64,000 bases of DNA from Arcobacter_B sp049472135 (GTDB lineage Bacteria > Campylobacterota > Campylobacteria > Campylobacterales > Arcobacteraceae). The position numbers were made by a program, and so were the translations under genes. Every line of letters begins with the position of its first letter. Positions within the stretch are counted from its first letter, which is position 1. Positions 35,673-42,830 of this stretch are shown piece after piece. The DNA is taken from contig NZ_JBMOVV010000011.1 of assembly GCF_049472135.1 (NCBI RefSeq), positions 34,877-98,876 of the forward strand, written 5' to 3'. The notes under the pieces are model-generated. The model was given only the letters and a program-made list of their open reading frames with translations, was not told the origin of the DNA and made no database searches.

Positions 35673-36425
35673 ATGCAAGGTAATGAAATGGCAACTATTA
35701 GATTAAACTGTGATATGGGTGAAAGTTTTGGAATTTGGAAAATGGGATTAGATGAGCAAGTAATGCCTTATATAGATATGGCAAACTTAGCTTGTGGATT
35801 CCATGCAAGTGATGCGGTAACGATGAATAAATCAGTAGCTCTTGCTAAGCAAAACAATGTAACTATTGGAGCACATCCTGCATATCAAGATTTAGTAGGT
35901 TTTGGAAGAAGAACGATGCAGTGTTCTTTAGAAGAAATAAAGTCAATAGTTTTATATCAGTTAGGCGCACTTAGTGCCTTTTGTAAAGCACATAAAACAG
36001 CAATATCTTATGTAAAGCCACATGGAGCTTTATATAATGATATGATGAGAGATGAAAATATTTATAAAGCAATTGTAAGTGCAATAGCATCTTTTGATAA
36101 AAATATTAAGATTATGATTTTATCAGGTCCAAAAAATGAGGCTTATAAACACACAGCACTTTTATATGGAATAAACGTAATTTATGAGGTATTTGCTGAT
36201 AGAAACTATAATGATGATGGAAGTTTAGTTTCAAGAACAAGAGAAAATGCAGTTATTCATGATGAATTAGATGTGGCTGAGCGAATTGGTACTTTAAAAA
36301 ATTATGGATATTTACATAGTGTAAGTGGACAAAAATTGTATATGGCTGTTGATACTATTTGTGTTCATGGTGATAATGAAAATGCTTTAGAGTTTATAAA
36401 GCTACTTAAAAAGGCGATGACCTAA
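35673..36425 (+). CDS. pxpA: 5-oxoprolinase subunit A (LamB/YcsF family)
   Basis: 250 residues. Family motifs: IRLNCDMGESFGIW at the N-terminus, NLACGFHASDAVTMNKSV, IGAHPAYQDLVGFGRR, YVKPHGALYNDM and EVFADRNYNDDGSLVSR. With PxpB and PxpC it forms the ATP-dependent 5-oxoprolinase that opens pyroglutamate to glutamate. The first ATG (35673) has AAGGAA upstream; a second at 35688 with AAGG is nearly as good and would match the usual N-terminus. It abuts pxpB: the stop ends one base inside the pxpB start. Confidence 0.93.
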   Translation: MQGNEMATIRLNCDMGESFGIWKMGLDEQVMPYIDMANLACGFHASDAVTMNKSVALAKQNNVTIGAHPAYQDLVGFGRRTMQCSLEEIKSIVLYQLGALSAFCKAHKTAISYVKPHGALYNDMMRDENIYKAIVSAIASFDKNIKIMILSGPKNEAYKHTALLYGINVIYEVFADRNYNDDGSLVSRTRENAVIHDELDVAERIGTLKNYGYLHSVSGQKLYMAVDTICVHGDNENALEFIKLLKKAMT

Positions 36426-37099
36426 TGCAATTTAAAGTAGCATCTGTAGATTCATTGATTATTTATTTTGGCGATGAAATAGCTCAAGATGTAGCACTAA
36501 AAGTAAAAAAAGCTTATCAAGGTTTAAAAAGTTTAAATCTTGATGGTTTAATAGAATTAATTCCTTCATACACTTCAATCTTTATTAGTTACGATATTTT
36601 TAAATATGATTATGAAAGTTTAGTAGAACTTTTAAAACAAGAAATAAATCTTGATTCAAAAGTAGAGTTTGAAGAAAAAATTGTAACTATTGATACTTAT
36701 TATGACCCTGAGGTTGGTCTTGATTTAAAAGATATGGCTTTTAAAACAAATCTTAGTATCGATGATATTATAGGGATTCATTCAAATAAACTTTATGATG
36801 TTTATGCAATTGGTTTTTTACCAGGTTTTGCATATTTAGCGAGTGTTGATGAAGCTATAGCAATGCCTAGATTAAGTAGTCCTAGAAAACAAATTCCTAA
36901 AGGTTCAGTTTCTATTGCAGATACTCAAACAGCAGTTTATCCACAAGCAAGTCCTGGTGGTTGGAATATACTTGGTAGAACAGCATTGGAACTGTTTGAT
37001 AGAAATTTAGATACTTTATCTCCTTTAAGTGTTGGAGATAAGGTAAAGTTTAATCCTATTACTAAAAAAGAGTTTTTAGCCCAAGGAGGAGTTTTATGA
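36425..37099 (+). CDS. pxpB: 5-oxoprolinase subunit B (KipI-like)
   Basis: 224 residues of the allophanate-hydrolase subunit 1 / KipI family. Signatures: YDPEVGLDLKDMA, VYAIGFLPGFAYLASVDEAIAMPRLSSPRKQIPKGSVSIAD and the terminal SPGGWNILGRT. It is the ATP-binding or lid partner of PxpC in the oxoprolinase complex. Its start overlaps the stop of pxpA and its end overlaps pxpC by four bases (ATGA), so the three subunits are translationally coupled. Confidence 0.92.
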   Translation: MQFKVASVDSLIIYFGDEIAQDVALKVKKAYQGLKSLNLDGLIELIPSYTSIFISYDIFKYDYESLVELLKQEINLDSKVEFEEKIVTIDTYYDPEVGLDLKDMAFKTNLSIDDIIGIHSNKLYDVYAIGFLPGFAYLASVDEAIAMPRLSSPRKQIPKGSVSIADTQTAVYPQASPGGWNILGRTALELFDRNLDTLSPLSVGDKVKFNPITKKEFLAQGGVL

Positions 37100-38007
37100 G
37101 TTTAGAAATAATTAACTCTCCTATTTTTGCTACTATTCAAGATAAAGGAAGATTTGGCTTTAACTCTATTGGTGTTACAAACTCCGGAGTTATGGATGAG
37201 TATGCTTATTTAGTAGCTAATAAACTTTTAGAAAATAATGAAGATGAAAATATAATAGAAATAGCTTTTTCAAATGTAGAGTTTAAAGCTTTAAGCAATT
37301 TAAAAATAGCCATCACTGGTGCAAAATGTGAGTTTTTTATCAATAACACTCTATATACAACTTGGCAAACATATAATATCAAAGTAGGAGATATTATAAA
37401 AGTTGGAAAAATACAAGAGGGTGCTAGAGTTTACCTTGGAGTAAAAGGTGGTTTTGATATTAAAAAAGAGTTTGGAAGCGCTTCTACTACGCTAAAAGAA
37501 AAACTTGGTGGAATAAACGCAGATAGACTACAAAAAGGTCAAATCTTAAAGTGCAATTCAAACCATGATTTTTACAATATCAGATTGAAAGAGAAGTTTA
37601 TTCCAAAGTATGAAGATATTTTGGAGTTAAGAGTGATTTTATCTTATCAAGATGAGTTTTTCCCAAAAGAAGAGATAGATAAGTTTTTCTGCTCAACTTA
37701 TATTGTATCAAATGAATTTAACAGAATGGGATGTAAACTTCAAGGAGAGGCTATTTCTTGTAGCATTGATGGCATTATCTCAGAAGGAATAGGTTTTGGC
37801 TCTATTCAAGTTCCAAGTGATGGACAACCAATTATTTTACTTAAAGATAGGCAAACAATTGGTGGTTATCCTAAAATTGGTTCAGTTTTAAGTATTGATT
37901 GTTTTAAACTAGCTCAAGCAAAGCCAAAAACAAAAATTAGATTTAAAGCAATTGAAATTAAAGCAGCACAAGACTTAGTAAAGAAGTTTTATACTTCCTT
38001 ACGATAA
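37096..38007 (+). CDS. pxpC: 5-oxoprolinase subunit C (KipA-like)
   Basis: 303 residues of the biotin-dependent-carboxyltransferase-like KipA/AHS2 family. Motifs: IFATIQDKGRFGFNSIGVTNSGVMDEYAY near the start, ARVYLGVKGGFDI, and the C-terminal GSIQVPSDGQPIILLKDRQTIGGYPKIGSV. It completes the PxpABC oxoprolinase. Product glutamate would feed the NAD-glutamate dehydrogenase seen at 2182. The gene ends in a hairpin terminator and converges with a GGDEF-like gene. Confidence 0.92.
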   Translation: MSLEIINSPIFATIQDKGRFGFNSIGVTNSGVMDEYAYLVANKLLENNEDENIIEIAFSNVEFKALSNLKIAITGAKCEFFINNTLYTTWQTYNIKVGDIIKVGKIQEGARVYLGVKGGFDIKKEFGSASTTLKEKLGGINADRLQKGQILKCNSNHDFYNIRLKEKFIPKYEDILELRVILSYQDEFFPKEEIDKFFCSTYIVSNEFNRMGCKLQGEAISCSIDGIISEGIGFGSIQVPSDGQPIILLKDRQTIGGYPKIGSVLSIDCFKLAQAKPKTKIRFKAIEIKAAQDLVKKFYTSLR

Positions 38008-38784
38008 AAGAGCTTCAAAAAGCTCTTTTGAGTCAGTACCTTTTTCATAAGCTTTTACTTTGTAGTTAAAGTTTGCTTTTAAAACTATCCCCGATTTACT
38101 TTTTAAAGTACTATTTGCTAAAAGTCTTTTTATGTTATTGATTAAACTTTTAGCATCTTTTTCAGTTTTATCTTTGAAGATTACAATAAATTTATTATTT
38201 AAAAATCTTACAATTTCAAAATCACACTTATCATCATCAAGATGTTTTTTTAAGAAGTTACATATAAAAATAAGCAGATTATTTGAAATCACATCACCAT
38301 ATTCATTTTGAACATAATCATAGTCAACTAAATCAATCATTGAGATAATACCATCATCTTTAAATAGAGCATTTTCATTTAAAAACTGATTATAAAGCCA
38401 TTTTCTATTGTAAGCTGTTGTTAAATCATCTAAGAATATTTTTTTATTTAATCTTTCTAGTTCTTCTTCTAAAGAGTTCATATGTTTATAAATTTGACTA
38501 AGAGCATCTTCATCTTTATTTTCTATTGCTTTTTTTGTATCATTTGCAACTTTTTTTAATTCACTTGCATTAGAAGCCACAATATCCATGTAGTTCTCAA
38601 TAGTGTTAAAGTCTTCTAAAATTAATTCATTTATCTCTTTATTAAATTTTTCATCATTGAAGTCTATTTCTAAAGTTTTAGCGTTTTTATTAAATTTTTC
38701 AAAATAGACAGATGGCATAATAATTTCATTGTTCAGTAGCTCATTTAAAGTAAGGTTTGTAATCCTTCTAAGCTCTTTTTTCAT
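37999..38784 (-). CDS. degenerate GGDEF-domain protein
   Basis: 261 residues. About 115 N-terminal helical residues precede a GGDEF-like fold that begins with DDLTTAYNRKWLYNQFL, the usual D-LTGLxNRR entry. The signature loop reads FLNNKFIVIF where GGDEF is expected, so both catalytic and metal-binding residues are lost; an inactive, possibly regulatory role is likely. It overlaps the upstream EAL-domain gene by four bases (ATGA), so the two are coupled. There is no membrane segment. Confidence 0.8.
   Translation of the reverse strand: MKKELRRITNLTLNELLNNEIIMPSVYFEKFNKNAKTLEIDFNDEKFNKEINELILEDFNTIENYMDIVASNASELKKVANDTKKAIENKDEDALSQIYKHMNSLEEELERLNKKIFLDDLTTAYNRKWLYNQFLNENALFKDDGIISMIDLVDYDYVQNEYGDVISNNLLIFICNFLKKHLDDDKCDFEIVRFLNNKFIVIFKDKTEKDAKSLINNIKRLLANSTLKSKSGIVLKANFNYKVKAYEKGTDSKELFEALLS
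38006..38029. terminator. bidirectional terminator after pxpC
   Basis: 9-bp stem AAAAGAGCT / AGCTCTTTT with loop TCAAAA. It overlaps the pxpC stop and the C-terminal codons of the convergent gene. Confidence 0.7.
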
Positions 38785-40004
38785 TTATTTTCTCCGATTA
38801 TATTCTCAATTGGTTCTGGTTTTCCTATATAGTATCCTTGCGAGTAATCGATACCCACAGCATTTACATATCTCAAAATTTTTAAATCACTTACAAATTC
38901 AGCAACAGTTTTTATATTTTGTTGTTTACAAAAGTGAACAATACTTTTTATAAGATTTAAGTAAATATCTTCATTTATCTTTTTTATTAAAGAGCCATCT
39001 ATTTTTATATAATCAACATTTAGATTTAGAATATACTCATAGTTTGAAAAACCTGTACCAAAGTCATCAATAGCAATTTTTACGCCATATTTTTTAACCT
39101 TTGCAATAAAATCATTTACAACATTGTAGTTAGAGATTTTTTCACTCTCTAAAATCTCAATAGTAAGATATTCTCCAATATTGTTTTTATTGATTTTTCC
39201 TATGATAGATTTTTGAACATAAGGGTTTAAAATGTCTGTATAGTCTAAGTTTATACTAATATTTATTTTATATTTGATGATATAATCAACAACCTTATCA
39301 ATTAAAAGTTCCATTAGTTTATGATAAAGTCTTGCTTTTTTAGCTTTTTGAATAAATACAAAAGGTGATAATACATTTCCTTCTTTATCAAAAACCCTCA
39401 TTAAAGCTTCATATTTAAATAGCTCTTCTGTATCTGAGTCAACTATAGCCTGTAAATATGGTTCAACTAATTTGTTTTCAATATTATAGTTTAATAGTTC
39501 AATTATATTTTCACTACCATGATCATCTTCATAAAGTCTTGCATCATAGTATGTAAAATGTATATTGTTTACTTTTGCATTATATAAAGCTTTTTCAGCA
39601 TAAACTCTTAAGTATGAATCTTTTGATTTAGAACATCCAATTGTAATATCAATATTAATAGGTGTTTTATCATCTTTTAGTTCAAAATTATGGTTAATTA
39701 CTTTTTTAAATATAAGTTTTCTAATAGTCGTGATTTCTTCTTGTTCCAAATTATCATATAAGGTCAAAGAAAACACATCTGCATGTAGATTTGAAAGTTC
39801 AATATAGATTTTTCTTTTAAGGGATTTTTTTATTAATTTCGTTATTTTATTTTTAAGTAGTTTTTTTAATTGGTTTATTATGTAATCTCCATTTTTAAAT
39901 CCATATATAGCATTAATATCTTTCATATATAGAATATCAACCAAAAATAGAGTTTTTACATCTTTTTTATGTAATTGTTTGTATATATAACCATTTAAAA
40001 ACAA
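38781..40004 (-). CDS. degenerate GGDEF plus EAL domain protein, probable c-di-GMP phosphodiesterase
   Basis: 407 residues. The N-terminal ~170 residues resemble a GGDEF domain (LFLVDILYMKDINAIYGFKNGD) but the signature loop is NLHADVFSLTL, so cyclase activity is not expected. The C-terminal EAL domain keeps the key residues: YEALMRV, the Asn in ISINLDY, Glu in TIEILESE, DDFGTGFSNYEYI, the Lys in VDYIKID, AEFVSD and SQGYYIGKP. It should hydrolyse c-di-GMP. It is coupled to the degenerate GGDEF gene downstream, which may tune it. No membrane helix is visible. Confidence 0.85.
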   Translation of the reverse strand: MFLNGYIYKQLHKKDVKTLFLVDILYMKDINAIYGFKNGDYIINQLKKLLKNKITKLIKKSLKRKIYIELSNLHADVFSLTLYDNLEQEEITTIRKLIFKKVINHNFELKDDKTPINIDITIGCSKSKDSYLRVYAEKALYNAKVNNIHFTYYDARLYEDDHGSENIIELLNYNIENKLVEPYLQAIVDSDTEELFKYEALMRVFDKEGNVLSPFVFIQKAKKARLYHKLMELLIDKVVDYIIKYKINISINLDYTDILNPYVQKSIIGKINKNNIGEYLTIEILESEKISNYNVVNDFIAKVKKYGVKIAIDDFGTGFSNYEYILNLNVDYIKIDGSLIKKINEDIYLNLIKSIVHFCKQQNIKTVAEFVSDLKILRYVNAVGIDYSQGYYIGKPEPIENIIGENK

Positions 40005-40181
40005 AATTTACCTTATTAAAAGAAATCTGAGTCATTATATATAATTAATCTTTAAGAATTGTAAAAAATCTAATTAAAAATTATCAATTTTACAGTTTTA
40101 TATTAAATATCTTGTAAAAACTTTTATTTAATGCTATTTTCGATAGAATCACGCAACTATATAAGGTAGGATTTTAATAAA

Positions 40182-40808
40182 ATGAATAAGATAAATATAA
40201 AAGATTTATATATAGATATTGATTTAATACAACTTAATGAATTTATAAACTCAAATGATACATTATTAATAGATTATAAAGGTAATTTATTAAATAAAAA
40301 TGAAAATAAAGATGCAATAGTTTTTGAGAATACAAAATTAGATGACTTTAAAAACACTCAAGATTTAAAAGAGATTGCAACAAAACTTTTTGAAAAGTAT
40401 AAACCTGTTATTACAGGAACAAACTGTAAGATTAAACCTTTAAATAATTGGCAAGAAATTATTGATTTAAATAGAAGTTATATGCTTTATTTTGATCATC
40501 AAAGTGATGGAGTTGAACTATTTGAAGATTCAATTTTAGAAGATTATGGGTGGCATGCTAGTGCACTGGAAATTAACTACAGAACACTTAGTGATTTTAT
40601 AGAAAGTAACTGTGATGGTGTTCTTCTTTGTTATGATAATGAAATTCAATTTAGTGGATTTGCAATTGAAAAATCTATTGAAGATGTAAGAACTCAAGTA
40701 AAAGAGTTTATTATCAAAACAACAGTGCAAAATATTAAAGATGGTATTGTTGATTTAGATGATGAAGATGCACAAGAAGCTTGTGAGTTTTTTGGTATAG
40801 AGGAATAA
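40182..40808 (+). CDS. hypothetical acidic protein
   Basis: 208 residues, strongly acidic, without signal or membrane segment. Readable landmarks are PLNNWQEIIDLNRSYMLYFDHQSDGVELFE, EDYGWHASALEINYRTLSDFIE and a C-terminal acidic tail (DLDDEDAQEACEFFGIEE). I recognise no family. It starts after AAGGTAGG and its stop lies one base before the DedA start, so both are co-transcribed. The 177-base gap upstream is AT-rich, divergent with the EAL gene, and shows TATATAAT-like boxes but nothing else. Confidence 0.7.
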   Translation: MNKINIKDLYIDIDLIQLNEFINSNDTLLIDYKGNLLNKNENKDAIVFENTKLDDFKNTQDLKEIATKLFEKYKPVITGTNCKIKPLNNWQEIIDLNRSYMLYFDHQSDGVELFEDSILEDYGWHASALEINYRTLSDFIESNCDGVLLCYDNEIQFSGFAIEKSIEDVRTQVKEFIIKTTVQNIKDGIVDLDDEDAQEACEFFGIEE

Positions 40809-40809
40809 A

Positions 40810-41340
40810 ATGGAAGAATTGATTAGAGACTGGGGTTATATTGCTCTTTTTGCTTACTCTTTTGGTGGAGGATTTGTAGGTTTAGTTTTTGCAGGGATTT
40901 TGTCTTATGCCGGTGACTTAAACCTTTATATCTGTATTTTAGTTGCTGGAGTATCTAACTTTTTAGGTGATCAATTTTTATTTTTCTTAGCTAGAAAAAA
41001 TAAATCTTATGCAAAAGATATGATGAAAAAATATGGAAGAAAAATTGCTATGGCTCATTTACTTATGAGAAGATATGGCTCTTTCGTAGTTTTCTTCCAA
41101 AAGTATATTTATGGAATCAAAACATTAATTCCTTTAGCAATGGGACTTACAAAGTATTCAGGAATTAAATTCTCTATATTAAATATATTTGCAACAGCTT
41201 TATGGGCTTGTGTTGTAGGATATGCTTCTTATACAGCAGGTGAGGTTATTTTAAGTTCAGCTGATGAGTTTAAATATGTTGGTTTAGGAATTGTAGCAGT
41301 TATTTTGCTTACAGTTTCTTACTATTTTAGAAAAATATAA
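40810..41340 (+). CDS. DedA-family membrane protein
   Basis: 176 residues with the DedA/VTT features: a re-entrant hydrophobic N-terminal region (GLVFAGILSYAG), NFLGDQFLFFLARK, the central GRKIAMAHLLMRRYGSFVVFFQKYIYGIKTLIPLAMGLTKY, and a C-terminal helix bundle. DedA proteins act at the inner membrane, some as lipid (polyprenyl-phosphate or phospholipid) scramblases. It starts two bases after the upstream hypothetical gene and is followed directly by the dbpA-type helicase, whose ribosome site starts at its stop codon. Confidence 0.87.
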   Translation: MEELIRDWGYIALFAYSFGGGFVGLVFAGILSYAGDLNLYICILVAGVSNFLGDQFLFFLARKNKSYAKDMMKKYGRKIAMAHLLMRRYGSFVVFFQKYIYGIKTLIPLAMGLTKYSGIKFSILNIFATALWACVVGYASYTAGEVILSSADEFKYVGLGIVAVILLTVSYYFRKI

Positions 41341-41351
41341 AAGGCTATAAA

Positions 41352-42719
41352 ATTTCTACATTTAATAAATTAAATTTAAAAGATGAGTTTATAAAAAACT
41401 TAGACTCTTTGGAGTATAAACAAATGACAAAGATACAAGAGCTATCTTTGCCACATACTTTAAACAATAAAGATATTATTGCAAAAGCTAAAACTGGTTC
41501 TGGAAAAACAGTCTCTTTTTCAATTCCAATTGTAAATAAACTAGATGTTAAAAAGTTTAAAATACAGTCTTTGGTTTTGGCTCCAACAAGAGAATTAGCA
41601 AATCAAATTGCTCAAGAGATTAGAAAACTTTCACGTCATATTCATAATGTTAAAGTTTTAACTTTAACAGGTGGGGTTCCTTTTAAGCCTCAAGTTGCTT
41701 CACTTTATCATGGTGCACATATTATTGTTGGAACTCCAGGTAGAGTTTTACAACACTTAAAAGAAGAGAATATTGATTTTAACTCTTTAAATACTCTTGT
41801 ATTAGATGAAGCAGATAAAATGCTTGATATGGGTTTTTTTGAGGATATAAAACTTATTTTAGATTCCTTACCAAAAGAGAAACAATCTATGCTTTTTTCA
41901 GCTACGTATGAAGAGAATATTGAGCAGTTAGCCTCTTTTGTTTTAAATGAACCTGTAAACGTTGAAGTAAAAGATGAAGAGAAAGTAAATATAAAACAAT
42001 CTTTTTATGCTGTAAATGAGTCTTCAAAAACAGCATTTATTCCATCTTTAATTAGTTCAAATGAAGCTAAAACAACACTTATATTTTGTAATACAAAAAT
42101 AAAATGTGAAGAGTTAGCAGATGATTTATATGAAATGGATTTAGATGTTTTAACACTACACTCTGATTTAGAACAAAGAGATAGGGATGAGGTTATAACA
42201 TTATTTGCTAGTAAGTCATATCCAATTTTAATTGCAACTGATGTAGCTTCAAGAGGTTTACATATTGATGATATTGACTTAGTTATAAACTATGATTTAC
42301 CAAGAGATGAAAAAGTTTATACACATAGAATAGGAAGAACAGCAAGAGCTGGAAAAGGTGGAGTTGCTGTATCTTTATACTCTAGTGAAGAGATGGAAAA
42401 AGTAGAAGATTTAAAAGAGTTTTTTGAAGATATTAGTATAAATGAAGTATCAGATGTAAAAGATAATCCTTCTTTTGAAATTGATAGTGATTACAGAACA
42501 CTTTTTATTAATGGTGGGAAAAAACAAAAGTTAAGAGCAGGGGATATTTTAGGAGCTTTAACAGCTGGACTTGGTCTTGATAAAAATAGTGTAGGTAAAA
42601 TAAGTTCTTACGATTTTTGCTCTTATGTGGCCGTAAAAAAAGAGTTTATAAAAAAAGCTCATGAGGGATTAAATAATAAAAAAATTAAAGGTAAATATTT
42701 TAGAGTTTTCATTAAATAG
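41352..42719 (+). CDS. dbpA: DEAD-box RNA helicase DbpA, apparent ATT start
   Basis: About 455 residues. The Q motif needs the N-terminal phenylalanine (STFNKLNL... YKQMTKIQELSLP), which is encoded upstream of the first conventional start. Then AKTGSGKT (Walker A), PTRELA, TPGRVL, LDEADKMLD, FSATY, IATDVASRGLHI and HRIGRTARAGKGG. The last ~75 residues (YRTLFINGGKKQKLRAGDI... GKYFRVFI) match the DbpA RNA-binding domain that targets 23S rRNA helix 92, so a role in 50S assembly is expected. The only start fitting the ribosome site AAAGG (41340-41344) is ATT at 41352; an in-frame TAG lies at 41328-41330 and no ATG, GTG or TTG lies between. Confidence 0.88.
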   Translation: MSTFNKLNLKDEFIKNLDSLEYKQMTKIQELSLPHTLNNKDIIAKAKTGSGKTVSFSIPIVNKLDVKKFKIQSLVLAPTRELANQIAQEIRKLSRHIHNVKVLTLTGGVPFKPQVASLYHGAHIIVGTPGRVLQHLKEENIDFNSLNTLVLDEADKMLDMGFFEDIKLILDSLPKEKQSMLFSATYEENIEQLASFVLNEPVNVEVKDEEKVNIKQSFYAVNESSKTAFIPSLISSNEAKTTLIFCNTKIKCEELADDLYEMDLDVLTLHSDLEQRDRDEVITLFASKSYPILIATDVASRGLHIDDIDLVINYDLPRDEKVYTHRIGRTARAGKGGVAVSLYSSEEMEKVEDLKEFFEDISINEVSDVKDNPSFEIDSDYRTLFINGGKKQKLRAGDILGALTAGLGLDKNSVGKISSYDFCSYVAVKKEFIKKAHEGLNNKKIKGKYFRVFIK

Positions 42720-42765
42720 TTATTACTTATAGTAATTTCTATTAAAAAGCTAAGTATAAATAAAT

Positions 42766-42792
42766 AATTTGACCTATGATTTAGGTCAAATT
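42766..42792 (+). promoter_or_regulatory. 11-bp palindrome upstream of the NIT-GGDEF gene, operator or terminator
   Basis: AATTTGACCTA - 5 bases - TAGGTCAAATT is a perfect dyad. It starts 47 bases after the dbpA stop and ends three bases before a TATAAT box (42796-42801). It covers the -35 region of the next gene, which fits an operator; a poor T tail argues against a pure terminator. Confidence 0.45.
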
Positions 42793-42830
42793 TAATATAA
42801 TTTAGAAATTAAAGAAAAGAGAACTCATAT

